Source of the DNA: Deltaproteobacteria bacterium
GTDB lineage: Bacteria > Acidobacteriota > Thermoanaerobaculia > Multivoradales > JAHZIX01
DNA: 64,000 nt
NCBI GenBank assembly: GCA_022601195.1
Contig: JAHZIX010000005.1
Span: 124,001-188,000, forward strand
Direction: 5' to 3'
Program-made: the position numbers and the translations under genes
Notes under the pieces: generated by a model
What the model was told of the DNA's origin: nothing
The model's database searches: none
Seen by the model: only the letters and a program-made list of their open reading frames with translations
Shown: piece by piece, positions 8,681 to 17,484 of the stretch
Position numbering within the stretch: the stretch's first letter is position 1
Layout of the letters: every line of letters starts with the position of its first letter

Positions 8681-9835
8681 TTGCAGCCCTTCCGAATCCC
8701 GACCCGAGTCGTCATCGAACCCGGAGCCTCGTCTCGTGTAGCGGAGTCCCTCTCCGCTTGCGGGGTGAAACCTGGGAGTTCCGTTCTGCTGGTTCTGGAT
8801 CGAGGCCTGGCTGAGACTCCCTGGGCAGAGAAGGTCGCCCAACAGATAATCGCGGCTGGGTTCTCGGTGCACCGCTTCGACGGTGTGGAAAACAATCCTC
8901 GGGTTCCTACCGTCGAGGCACTGGCTGAGAATGCCCGGGAGGAAGGCGTTCAGGGGGTGGTTGGCCTAGGTGGAGGGAGTGTCTTGGACGCTGCCAAGGC
9001 AGTGGCGATGCTGGCGGTCAATGGCGGGCGCTGCGAGGACTATGAGGGAGCCGGTCGGTTCGACGAGAAGCCTCTACCCTTCGTCGCACTGCCGACCACC
9101 TGCGGTACCGGTTCCGAGGTCACCTGGGTATCGGTGCTGACGGTGCGAGAGCGGCGCACGAAGATCAGTATCAAAGGGGACGGTATGTTCCCGGACTTTG
9201 CCCTGGTGGACTCAGACCTTCTCACCACCTTGCCGCCCCAGTTGGTGGCTTGGACAGGGCTCGACGCCCTGACTCATGCTTTGGAAGCCCGGACGGTCAC
9301 CCTAGCCAACCCGATCTCTGACGCTTTGGCAACCCGCGCCATCGAGATGTTGTTTCGATACCTGCCTCGGGCGGTCGAGGACATCGCCGGCGATAGGGAA
9401 GCTCGGGATGCGGTCATGACGGCTTCTACCCTCGCTGGAATGGCTTTCGGAAATGCCGATGTAGGGGCAGTGCACTGCCTTTCCGAGACTCTCGGCGGTC
9501 TTTGGGATGTTCATCATGGCTTGGCCAATGCGATTCTCTTGGCACCGGTCCTGCGGGCCCATGGAAAAGCTGTGCAAGGGCCCCTGGCCAGCTTGGCGGG
9601 ACTCGTGGAGGGAGGCGGTGATCTGGCCCATCCAGGCGCCCGAGCGGAACATTTCCTAACTGCCCTGGATGCTTTGGTTGTGGAATTGAAAGTACCGACT
9701 TTTTCATCTCTCGAGCTCGATTCCGAGGGCTATCAGGAGATCGCTGAACGAGCGGTGACCAACGGTTCGAATTCTTCCAACCCCCGTCCCATGGGGAAAA
9801 GGGACTACCTAGAGATCCTCCGCAGCTTGGTCTGA
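8681..9835 (+). CDS. Iron-containing alcohol dehydrogenase
   Basis: A 384-residue group III alcohol dehydrogenase. The NAD-binding GGGS motif is at 97-100 with D103, PTTCGTGSE lies at 138-146, and the iron ligands fit D195, H199, H265 and H278 (DALTH, VHCLSE, DVHHG). The start is TTG 8681 with GAGGT 6 nt upstream; an in-frame ATG at 8609 would overlap glutamate dehydrogenase by 56 bp and is less likely. It should interconvert an alcohol and an aldehyde with NAD(P)H; the substrate cannot be read from sequence. It is downstream of gdh and its last 27 bases overlap the tail of the convergent gene at 9809. Confidence 0.9.
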   Translation: MQPFRIPTRVVIEPGASSRVAESLSACGVKPGSSVLLVLDRGLAETPWAEKVAQQIIAAGFSVHRFDGVENNPRVPTVEALAENAREEGVQGVVGLGGGSVLDAAKAVAMLAVNGGRCEDYEGAGRFDEKPLPFVALPTTCGTGSEVTWVSVLTVRERRTKISIKGDGMFPDFALVDSDLLTTLPPQLVAWTGLDALTHALEARTVTLANPISDALATRAIEMLFRYLPRAVEDIAGDREARDAVMTASTLAGMAFGNADVGAVHCLSETLGGLWDVHHGLANAILLAPVLRAHGKAVQGPLASLAGLVEGGGDLAHPGARAEHFLTALDALVVELKVPTFSSLELDSEGYQEIAERAVTNGSNSSNPRPMGKRDYLEILRSLV

Positions 9836-10786
9836 GCAGTAGCGCTCCATCAGGTCGGTTTGCAGCTGACCGAGCCAGAAATCGTCGAAGACGAACTGTA
9901 GGAATAGGCGTTTGTCTTCTGGCTCCAGGGCCACTTTGGTTTCGACCCATTTCCCCAAAAGCTCTCCTTCCGCAGCGGGCAAGTAGTACCGAGCGACATA
10001 CCTTCCAGAGAGGAACATAGGCTCCCAGGCGGCGAATAGAGAATAGGGTCGGTCCGCCTGACGGCAGATATCGGAACCTCTCTGGCGGTGCAGACGAGCG
10101 CTGCGTTCCAACTGATTCGCCACGGAGATGGTATGCCCACCGAAAGCGGCGAGGCCATTGAGATAGCCCTCGAGGCGGGCCGCTGTCGCTACATTGGGGA
10201 GCAGCTCGGTGGCTCTGTCTCGTAACAATTGAGCGTAGGGAGCGCCGGTATCTAAGACATGGAGCCGAAGGTAGGCCAAAAGGAGTTCGTGGAATAGGTA
10301 GTCCGTCGAATCTACAGTGAGATCTGTCAGAGCCAAGGGCTGATCGGTCTCCCGGTAGGCCGATGCCCGCAGATAGAGCGTTGGGGCCCTCTGCCCCTGT
10401 CCCTGGGCTTGGCCCGGAGGCGAAGAGGGGAGCTTCGGCGCCGGAAGAAAAGGCAGCGGCTGGAGGGCAAAATGGGCCAAAGCGAGTCGTGGCTCTTCGT
10501 GAAAGATGACTTCCAGATCCGGGGCGATCTGGCGGGCGAAACGCAAAGGAAGGTGCTCGGTGCTCCCCTCGGCGAGGAGAACTTTCTCGAGGTCCGTAGG
10601 GGCTGTGGTGACCTCGTTGGGAGGGAGCCTGTCTCGTGGAAGGCTCTGGCCGGAAACGACGAGGCCGGGGAGAAGGACAAGGAGGGACGATAGAATCTTC
10701 AGTCTCCCGGATCTGGTAGCATTCCGCAACGGCGGTTCGCAGCCTGGAACACAAGACTCGGTGGGATTTTCTTGGCCTTGGGGCAT
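9809..10786 (-). CDS. Hypothetical exported protein
   Basis: A 325-residue protein I do not recognise. ATG 10786 (MPQGQENP) has AGAGG upstream; the frame continues farther upstream to 11089 but would then overlap the divergent S9 peptidase gene. A hydrophobic segment (RLKILSSLLVLLPGLVVSG) near residues 27-45 looks like a signal or anchor, followed by a Pro/Gln-rich patch and then a mostly helical region rich in Leu, Tyr and Arg. No catalytic motif is seen. The tail-to-tail overlap of 27 bp with the alcohol dehydrogenase is normal for convergent genes. Confidence 0.7.
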   Translation of the reverse strand: MPQGQENPTESCVPGCEPPLRNATRSGRLKILSSLLVLLPGLVVSGQSLPRDRLPPNEVTTAPTDLEKVLLAEGSTEHLPLRFARQIAPDLEVIFHEEPRLALAHFALQPLPFLPAPKLPSSPPGQAQGQGQRAPTLYLRASAYRETDQPLALTDLTVDSTDYLFHELLLAYLRLHVLDTGAPYAQLLRDRATELLPNVATAARLEGYLNGLAAFGGHTISVANQLERSARLHRQRGSDICRQADRPYSLFAAWEPMFLSGRYVARYYLPAAEGELLGKWVETKVALEPEDKRLFLQFVFDDFWLGQLQTDLMERYCSDQAAEDL

Positions 10787-10841
10787 TCTCTGGTGCCTCT
10801 CAATTTGATTTTTTGTGCTCGAATAAACTGCGGAGAAAAAC

Positions 10842-12977
10842 TTGCAAGTCGTGAAGGAAGTGTTACACGGCATCGAGGTTACCGACGAATATCGTTGGCT
10901 CGAGGGCAGTGACGCACCGGAGATATCGGAACCGGATCCGACTCTCGATGCTCGGGTATCTCGGTGGACCAACGAACAAAATAAGCGCACCAGATCCGTT
11001 CTCGATTCTCTTCCCGGCCGGCAGAGCTTGGAGGAGAGGCTAAGGCAGCTCTTGGAAGTTGGCCAGGTCGCTAGCCCAATGGTCCGCAAGGACCGCTACT
11101 TTTTTTGGCGGCGCCAAGGTGGTCAACCCCAGTGGAGTATCGAGTTTCGTCAGGGGCCCCATGGGGAGGGGCGGGTCCTTTTGGATCCCAATGCTCTAGA
11201 TCCAAAGGGTCATACGGCCCTCGGCTCCTTTATGCCCAATCAGGATGGCACTCTAGCGGCTTTTACCCTATTTGAAGCCGGTGATGAGAATACGACTCTC
11301 TACCTCCTGGAGGTGGATTCGGGCAATTGGCTGTCTGACGAGATTCCCGGCAAGGTAGAAGGCATCTACTGGCTGCCGGATTCGTCAGGTTTTCTTTACC
11401 ATTGCCTCGCGGACGTCGATGACCCTTATTCTCGCGAGATCAGAATGCATCGGGTGGGCTACCACCATCGCTGGGACGTGGTCCTGGTAGAACAAGACAA
11501 AGAGGGCCCCCTAGCGACCACTTGGGGGCCCTTCGCCAGTTTGAGCGAAGACGCCCGTTGGTTATTGCTCGGCTATTGGACTGGCACCGACTCCAACGAC
11601 GTTTGGGTAGTGGATTTCCAGCGCTGGCAGCAGACCGGTGAGTTTGAACGCCAAGAGATCATCGTGGGAGAGGCAGTGGTGAGCTCCGGCTTGTTCTCCG
11701 GCAATACACTCTTCCTCAAGACCAGTCTGAATGCTCCCAATAGCCGAGTGCTTGCGGTGGATCTCCTGGACCCACGGCCGGAGGCTTGGCTCGAGGTGGT
11801 GCCGGAGCGTCCTGGGGCCATTGTGGAGAATGTCTCCCTAGCGAAAGAGATCCTGGCCGTTCGTCTTTTGGAGAACGCGGCGAGCCGGATTCTGCTTTAC
11901 CACTTCGACGGTACCCTCCGAGGCGAGTTGGAGTTGCCGGGAGTCGGCTCCGCCTCGTTGAGCACCTCCATGGATCGGTGTGAGGCCTTTCTCACCTTCG
12001 AGAGTTTCGACCTTCCGCCGACCATCTACCTGGTGGATTTGGACAGCGGGGATCGCAAGCTGTTGGCGAGGCCGGAGATTCCCCTAGGGGAGCTATCCTT
12101 CGAGGTGCGCCAGGTCTGGTTTCCATCGAAGGATGGTGTCGACATCAGTATGTTTCTGGTCCACAGGAAGGGCTTGGAGCTCAATGGGAAGGTTCCGACC
12201 CTTTTGGGGGGGTACGGTGGATTCGGGATTTCACTGACGCCATCTTTCGATGTTCGAATGCTCCCCTGGTTGGAAGCCGGTGGAATTTGGGCAATCGCCA
12301 ACCTTCGGGGCGGTGGGGAGTACGGTCAGTCCTGGCACGCAGCGGGAATGTTGGGGAGAAAGCAGAACGTCTTCGACGACTTTATTTCTGCGGCCGAGTG
12401 GTTGATCCAGAATGGCTATACGAGCTCTTCCCATCTGGGAATTCGTGGTGGGTCCAACGGAGGGCTCCTGACCGGGGCAGCCTTGGTGCAGCGGCCGGAG
12501 CTGTTCGCTGGTGTCCTTGCTGCTGTTCCCCTACTCGACATGGTTCGCTATCAGCACTTCCTGATGGCCCGGTACTGGGTGCCCGAATATGGCACCAGCG
12601 AGAATGAGGAACAGTTTCGCTACCTCTTACAGTATTCCCCGTACCACAACGTGAAGACAGGTATTCGGTACCCCGCGGTGCTGCTCACGGCCGGGGAGAA
12701 CGATGTGCGTGTCCATCCTCTCCACGCCCGAAAAATGGCGGCGCGGTTGCAGGCTTCTTCCGTGAGTGATCCGGAGCAGGATCCCGTTCTACTTTGGGTC
12801 GATAGCGTCGCCGGTCACGGCCGGGGCAAGCCCCTGGCGGCACAGATCCAATCCGTTGCCGACGAATTGGGATTCATGATGTGGCAACTGGGAGTTCCGA
12901 GTCCGTCCCGTAGCCATCCTCGAACCGGTGGCCCCGGGGCCGAGTCGGCGTCCGGTCGGATCGAAGCTGCCTACTAG
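10842..12977 (+). CDS. Prolyl oligopeptidase family serine peptidase (S9A-like)
   Basis: A 711-residue enzyme with the S9A layout: a short N-terminal segment, a seven-bladed propeller (about 70-430) and a C-terminal alpha/beta-hydrolase domain. The catalytic triad is S538 in GGSNGG, D621 in GENDVRV and H659 in AGHGRGK. It lacks a signal peptide, so it should be cytoplasmic, cutting short peptides after proline or acidic/basic residues depending on subtype. The start is TTG 10842 with GGAG 6 nt upstream and an in-frame stop just before. The start lies 55 bp from that of the divergent secreted protein gene, so their promoters share that gap. Confidence 0.92.
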   Translation: MQVVKEVLHGIEVTDEYRWLEGSDAPEISEPDPTLDARVSRWTNEQNKRTRSVLDSLPGRQSLEERLRQLLEVGQVASPMVRKDRYFFWRRQGGQPQWSIEFRQGPHGEGRVLLDPNALDPKGHTALGSFMPNQDGTLAAFTLFEAGDENTTLYLLEVDSGNWLSDEIPGKVEGIYWLPDSSGFLYHCLADVDDPYSREIRMHRVGYHHRWDVVLVEQDKEGPLATTWGPFASLSEDARWLLLGYWTGTDSNDVWVVDFQRWQQTGEFERQEIIVGEAVVSSGLFSGNTLFLKTSLNAPNSRVLAVDLLDPRPEAWLEVVPERPGAIVENVSLAKEILAVRLLENAASRILLYHFDGTLRGELELPGVGSASLSTSMDRCEAFLTFESFDLPPTIYLVDLDSGDRKLLARPEIPLGELSFEVRQVWFPSKDGVDISMFLVHRKGLELNGKVPTLLGGYGGFGISLTPSFDVRMLPWLEAGGIWAIANLRGGGEYGQSWHAAGMLGRKQNVFDDFISAAEWLIQNGYTSSSHLGIRGGSNGGLLTGAALVQRPELFAGVLAAVPLLDMVRYQHFLMARYWVPEYGTSENEEQFRYLLQYSPYHNVKTGIRYPAVLLTAGENDVRVHPLHARKMAARLQASSVSDPEQDPVLLWVDSVAGHGRGKPLAAQIQSVADELGFMMWQLGVPSPSRSHPRTGGPGAESASGRIEAAY

Positions 12978-13183
12978 AGGCCGTCGGTGATCGGGTCAGA
13001 TCCCCTTCCTTCGTTCCTTCCTCGAACGGACCCTCGTCGCTTACGGTAAGCCCGCCTGACAGAGATCTGGGTCCGGTCAAGACACTCTGGTCTAGACATT
13101 TGCAGAAGGGCCTTTTCTCCCCAGCCGAGTCGAGTTTCTTTGCCCAGCGATGTGCAGTCTCGTGACCTACGATTCGCACGCCA

Positions 13184-13648
13184 CTAGCTCTTCTTAGCAG
13201 AACCTCGGGCTCTCAGCTTAGAGGCAATGAAGTCTTTGTGGGGAATGTGGAGCAAGTGCTGGATCTTGCGCATGAGGTGTTCTTCGTGATGGTCCAACTT
13301 GCCGTCCGCAAAGGCGACTCCCCATAGCAATTCCATGATGCTCACCTTGTCCTCCGGGGTGAAGTTCTGGTGCACCAGATTGGTGAACTCGAAGAGGGAG
13401 ACCGATTCATCCGCCTCTCGCTCAGCCAGCTCAACGAGCTCGGAAGTCGCTGTAGGGTCGAGACCCAACAGCCTGGCCAGGGAGGCTTCCACAGCTCTCT
13501 TCTCGGTCTCGTGGACTTCGAAATCACTGCGCACGACCTCGATGAAGAGGGCCGCTGTTGCCAAGTGAAGGGCCTGTTCGGCATTCTCCGGCTCCGATTG
13601 GGGCCGCAGGATTTTTTGTTCGAAAAACTGTTGAATGGATTTGAGCAA
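13184..13648 (-). CDS. TerB-like helical acidic protein
   Basis: A 154-residue protein with the TerB/DjlA N-terminal-like helical fold: an ATAALFIEVVRSDFEVHETEK segment and a second FADGKLDHHEEHLMRKI segment, the two D-x-E repeats seen in TerB domains. The start is TTG 13648, 8 bp after the cytochrome gene stop (13657) and preceded by GAGG at 6 nt; a longer frame up to 13852 would overlap that gene. In the family the conserved acidic residues are thought to bind metal, but function is unclear. The tight spacing suggests co-translation with the diheme cytochrome. Confidence 0.78.
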   Translation of the reverse strand: MLKSIQQFFEQKILRPQSEPENAEQALHLATAALFIEVVRSDFEVHETEKRAVEASLARLLGLDPTATSELVELAEREADESVSLFEFTNLVHQNFTPEDKVSIMELLWGVAFADGKLDHHEEHLMRKIQHLLHIPHKDFIASKLRARGSAKKS

Positions 13649-13656
13649 GGGCTGCC

Positions 13657-14460
13657 TCAAGGTTGGTTCCGGATGGGGTCTTTCCGGGATGAATAATAAG
13701 AGCGAGTGGCCTTCACCCAGGCCCATAACTGCTGAAGCTCGACCTCGTCTAGGGCCTCCCCGTAAGCGGGCATAGAGAGTTTCTGGCGGCGGAAGAAGAA
13801 GGCGGCCACCGAGTTCGATTCCAGCCGCTTTAGGGTACCGGTTCGAACCCATTCCTGAAATTCCTGCTCATTGCGGACCAGGTCGGTGAAGTTCTTTCCG
13901 AGGAACCCTGGAATAAATCCTCCCATGGACCCGGGATTGGGTTGCCCGCCGGAGCCCTCGACACCGTGGCAGGATAGGCAACCGTGGCGCAAGGCCAAGG
14001 TCCTTCCGGCGCTTGCCTCATCCCCTCCGGGCTGAATGAGGGCTTCTTCCGCCGCCACGTAGGCGACCAGATCGCTGAGTTCTCCGGAGGAAAAGTGGTC
14101 ACCGTAGGCTGGCATCCGAATCGGCTGTCTCTCCAACCGTTGCCGTATCTTTGAGTCTGCCAGCCAAGAAAGGGGAGCACCATGAGAGATAAACTCTTCG
14201 ATCTCCCCGACATCGGCTGCGTACATCATGGCATTGCCGGCTCGAAAACGCGGCACCGTACCCCAGCGGCTACCAGGATTGCCTAGCTCTTTGGAGCCGT
14301 AGGGCAAATGGCAAGTCCAGCACCCATTCTCTCGAGCGAGTTGCTGGCCGGCTAGGATGGGATTGGTCTCCCATTTCAGAAGTAGCCAGCGGAACGACCC
14401 GGGGATCGCTAGGAGGAGAATGGAGGCGAGGAGGAGCAGTAGCTTCCAACGGCGGTGCAT
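13657..14460 (-). CDS. Membrane-anchored diheme c-type cytochrome
   Basis: A 267-residue protein with an N-terminal membrane helix (KLLLLLASILLLAIPG) and two heme c motifs, CWTCH and CLSCH, each followed by a downstream Met in a loop (RMPAYGDHF, SMPAYGEAL) that could be the sixth ligand. The two heme domains look like tandem cytochrome c modules of the electron-transfer type, facing the periplasm. I favour ATG 14460 (MHRRWK); GTG 14487 in the same frame is possible, since neither has a clear ribosome site. It is directly followed by the TerB-like gene. Confidence 0.85.
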   Translation of the reverse strand: MHRRWKLLLLLASILLLAIPGSFRWLLLKWETNPILAGQQLARENGCWTCHLPYGSKELGNPGSRWGTVPRFRAGNAMMYAADVGEIEEFISHGAPLSWLADSKIRQRLERQPIRMPAYGDHFSSGELSDLVAYVAAEEALIQPGGDEASAGRTLALRHGCLSCHGVEGSGGQPNPGSMGGFIPGFLGKNFTDLVRNEQEFQEWVRTGTLKRLESNSVAAFFFRRQKLSMPAYGEALDEVELQQLWAWVKATRSYYSSRKDPIRNQP

Positions 14461-14588
14461 GAGAGAGGTGCAAGGGAGCTGCCCCACCCCTCTCTGCGAG
14501 GAAAGTCCTCTCTCTCGAGAGGCCCTTTCCGGGAATCAAAGGGGGAGGGGTGAGAGCCCGTGTCGCTTGTTTTAGATGCGATAAGAGA

Positions 14589-14969
14589 TCAGGCGGCCGC
14601 TTTCGAGCCAGTCACATTGATCATCTTCATGCCACCTTTCTCAGCGAGGCTTCCGGTCACCGAAGCGTTCTCACCGGCGAGGTCTTTGAGCGCTTCGAAG
14701 GGTGCACCGTCTTTGTGATCCGCGGTGAGCAAGTAGACGACGCCGTCATCGGTGAGTAGACCCATAGGTTGGCCATTCTTGACGCAACTCTTGGCGCATC
14801 CCGCATGGGCCTCTCCCTTGGCGCCTTTGGGGATGTAGCAGGCGATATCGATGACTTCGCCGGTCCAGGTCATCACGGCGTCGGAGCTGTCTTCTGCCAG
14901 GGTTGTGGAAGTCAGGCCGAAGGCCGCGAGAAGGCCGAGCATCATGGTCGCTAACAGGATCTTCTTCAT
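14589..14969 (-). CDS. Small secreted protein with conserved cysteines
   Basis: A 126-residue protein with a clean signal peptide (MKKILLATMMLGLLAAFGL, cut near TLAED). The mature part has an OB-like beta pattern, TGEVIDIACY, then GCAKSCVKNGQP and LLTADHKDGAPFEALKDL. The three cysteines could bind metal or form a disulfide. I recognise this as a recurring small exported protein type but do not know a function. Start ATG 14969 has AAAGGA upstream. It lies alone, separated by about 130 bp from the cytochrome gene on the same strand. Confidence 0.8.
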   Translation of the reverse strand: MKKILLATMMLGLLAAFGLTSTTLAEDSSDAVMTWTGEVIDIACYIPKGAKGEAHAGCAKSCVKNGQPMGLLTDDGVVYLLTADHKDGAPFEALKDLAGENASVTGSLAEKGGMKMINVTGSKAAA

Positions 14970-15109
14970 AGCGGTATTCCTTTCAGGGAGCCGGGGGATT
15001 GGATCTTCGGGCTCAGCAGCCCGACTTCGAGAGTAGAAGCTTAACAGACGAATTTCTCTGGCCCGGTAGTGGACTGGGCGGGAGATCTCTTTCCCAACGC
15101 GGGCGCGAT

Positions 15110-16477
15110 ATGATCTCGCTCACTATGAGTGAGTTGTTACCGGACCCGGATCTGGATGAGTTGGTGCAGGTTCTCAATCGGTCGTCGGCGGGCTCGAAGA
15201 CGGAGCTCCAGCCATCACCCCAAGACCTGCCACGGGAAAACCTGCCCCTGGAAGAAATTGCCCCCAACGAGGCCTTGCGCGGAGTTCTGGCTCCCCAGGG
15301 GGAAGCGGGCCTAGACGTTCAAAGAGGTAACTCGGCATCGGCTTCGCTGCTCCCAGAGCAGTCCACCGCTGTTCAGGCTGGGCTCTTGGAACCCTTGTTT
15401 CAAGACCTGGCCGAGACCGGGGCGAGCGATCTTCTGCTGGTGCCTGGCGAGCCCCCGGTGTTGCGCCTTCACGGACACCTCCGCCGTTCCCAGCGGCCCA
15501 CCTTGACCCCTGAGGATATGACAGCCCTCTTCGAGCCCTATCTCGGTGGCTACCGGAAGCAGAAGCTGGAACAGCGGGGTTCGGTAGACTTTTCCCTGAC
15601 CTGGGAGGCAGCACGATTTGGCGCCGGTGGCGCCAGTGATTCCGGCAAGACCACTCGGAGATTTCGCATCAATCTGCATCGGCAGCGGGGGAGCCTTGCG
15701 GCAGCGGTGAGGGCGCTACCGAGTGAGATTCCCAGTCTTGAGAGTCTAAATTTGCCCAACAGCCTAGCGTCCTGGGGGACGACAGCCCAGGGTTTGGTCC
15801 TGCTCTGTGGGGCAACGGGATCTGGCAAGTCCAGTACGTTGGCGGCCTTGGTGGCAGAGATCAACCGGACTCGGGCTTGCCATATCGTCACCATCGAAGA
15901 TCCTGTGGAGTATGTACACCCGCCGGGGAAATCGGTGGTGGAGCAGTTGGAGGTGGGCCGCGACACCCCGAGTTTTGCCGAAGCCCTACGCTCGACCTTG
16001 CGCCAGGACCCGGATGTCATCCTGGTGGGGGAGATGAGAGATCTGGAGACCATCTCCGCGGTACTTACAGCGGCGGAAACGGGGCATTTGGTTTTTTCCA
16101 CGCTCCATTCCGGTGATAGCACCCGGGCCATCTACCGCATGGTCGACGTCTTCCCGGCGCAACAGCAAGCTCAGGTCCGCCACCAACTGTCCCAAGCCCT
16201 GAGCGCTATCGTAGTGCAACACCTCATCCCGAGAATTGGTGGTGGCGGCAGGGTGCCGGCGGTCGAGATTCTTCGAGCCACCTATCCGGTACGGCATCAC
16301 ATTCGCCGACAGCAATTCGAGAAGCTATACAACGAGATTCACCTAGGCCAACGCCAAGGTATGCGCACTCTCGAAGCTTCCTTGGCGTCTTTGGTTTCGG
16401 CCGGAGCTATCCATGTGGACGAAGCTCGGTTGCGGGCCAATCACCCTGAGGAGTTAGAGACCCTTCTTGGAGTTTGA
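15110..16477 (+). CDS. PilT-like type IV pilus ATPase (paralog 1)
   Basis: A 455-residue GspE/PilT-superfamily ATPase. The ~100-residue N-terminal extension is hydrophilic and of low complexity. The core has Walker A GATGSGKSS (about 235-243), the Asp box IVTIEDPVEY, Walker B ILVGEMRDLET (about 303-313) and the His box HLVFSTLHSGDSTRA. In the family hexamers drive pilus retraction. Compared with standard PilT it carries a short Gly/Ser insert (about 168-178) before the N-domain strand. The start is uncertain: ATG 15110 or 15125, or TTG 14999. It stands apart from the pilT pair at 49-51.6 kb and has no pilus gene next to it. Confidence 0.85.
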   Translation: MISLTMSELLPDPDLDELVQVLNRSSAGSKTELQPSPQDLPRENLPLEEIAPNEALRGVLAPQGEAGLDVQRGNSASASLLPEQSTAVQAGLLEPLFQDLAETGASDLLLVPGEPPVLRLHGHLRRSQRPTLTPEDMTALFEPYLGGYRKQKLEQRGSVDFSLTWEAARFGAGGASDSGKTTRRFRINLHRQRGSLAAAVRALPSEIPSLESLNLPNSLASWGTTAQGLVLLCGATGSGKSSTLAALVAEINRTRACHIVTIEDPVEYVHPPGKSVVEQLEVGRDTPSFAEALRSTLRQDPDVILVGEMRDLETISAVLTAAETGHLVFSTLHSGDSTRAIYRMVDVFPAQQQAQVRHQLSQALSAIVVQHLIPRIGGGGRVPAVEILRATYPVRHHIRRQQFEKLYNEIHLGQRQGMRTLEASLASLVSAGAIHVDEARLRANHPEELETLLGV

Positions 16478-16662
16478 TCCCTCTTTTGAGGGTGCGACTC
16501 CAGTTGTCGGACCTGATAGGATGCGTTTTCCAGAAATTCGTTGCCGATCGCGCAACGTGACCTGGATGCCCTGATGATCCCTGGCAATCGACTCAGGTCG
16601 ACACCACATTACATCCCCACAGGATCTCAGGGTGTCCAAACTCAACTCAGGAGACGAAGACT

Positions 16663-17313
16663 ATGCAGCGGAATACCACGTTTCTTCTCATGTTTGCCCT
16701 TTGCTTGGGCCTCTTGGCCGTGGCTTGCGCGGACCCGGCAGCCAACGCTCCAGACGCTGTCGTTCAGGAGGCCGAGCCGGAACCCGTCGCTGAGACCCCT
16801 AAGGACGAAGCGGCTGCCATGGAGGGAACTCTCTACTCCTTCGCTGAGGGGTCTACCGTCGGCTTCGTCGGCTCGAAGGTGACCGGCAGTCATGAAGGTG
16901 GATTCAGGTCCTTCGAAGGCGGCATCACCGTGCCCAATGGCAATTTGGAAAAGGCCAGTGTCGACGTCCAAATCGACGCCACTTCTCTTTGGTCCGACAG
17001 CGACAATCTCACCGGCCACTTGAAGAGTGCGGACTTCTTCGATGTCGAGAATTTCCCCACCGCTCGTTTCACGACCACGGAGATCGCCAGCGCCGAAGGT
17101 GGCGGTTTCACGGTCACCGGCAACCTGGAGCTTCACGGCGTGACCAAACAGATCTCCTTCCCCGCTACCATCGCCCTGAGCGAGACCGGCGTCAGCGCTG
17201 AGGCGGAGTTTTCGATCAATCGTTTTGACTTCGAGATCGTCTACCCCGGCAAGACCGACGACCTGATTCGCGAAGAGGTTCTGATCAAGCTTGCCTTGAC
17301 CGCCACGGCCTAG
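16663..17313 (+). CDS. YceI-family lipoprotein
   Basis: A 216-residue lipoprotein with lipobox LAVAC (Cys22), a Glu/Pro/Ala linker and then a YceI domain (about 53-216) whose markers are DVQIDATSLWSD, HLKSADFFDVENFPTARF and LELHGVTKQISFP. YceI proteins form a lipocalin-like barrel that binds long isoprenoid or similar lipids in the periplasm. ATG 16663 has CAGGAG about 9 nt upstream. Its likely place is the periplasmic face of the inner or outer membrane. The DJ-1-type lipoprotein gene follows after 171 bp with a hairpin between. Confidence 0.92.
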   Translation: MQRNTTFLLMFALCLGLLAVACADPAANAPDAVVQEAEPEPVAETPKDEAAAMEGTLYSFAEGSTVGFVGSKVTGSHEGGFRSFEGGITVPNGNLEKASVDVQIDATSLWSDSDNLTGHLKSADFFDVENFPTARFTTTEIASAEGGGFTVTGNLELHGVTKQISFPATIALSETGVSAEAEFSINRFDFEIVYPGKTDDLIREEVLIKLALTATA

Positions 17314-17357
17314 GCTGGGTAGGGCCCCTCCCTGAAGGGGTCCGATCAGAGAACCCG

Positions 17358-17391
17358 GAGCCCTCCTCTCCGGCCGGAGAGGGGGAGGCTC
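17358..17391. terminator. Long imperfect hairpin after yceI
   Basis: GAGCCC-TCCTCTCCGG pairs with CCGGAGAGGGGGAGGCTC with a small bulge, giving a very stable GC-rich hairpin 45 bp after the yceI stop. There is no T-run, so it is either a non-canonical terminator or an RNA-stabilising element. Confidence 0.4.
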
Positions 17392-17484
17392 CTGGCCAGG
17401 AAAAGGCGATCCCGATGGCCAATCTTGATGAGCAATCTTGCTGGTCAATGCTAGACGGCGAGCTGTTCGCGGGAGGAATTTGGA

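Noticed and set aside
9426..10754. 442-codon minus-strand frame
   Set aside because: Very rich in Arg, Pro and Ser, spans the ends of two convergent genes in the wrong frames; the 9809-10786 frame with signal and ribosome site is better.
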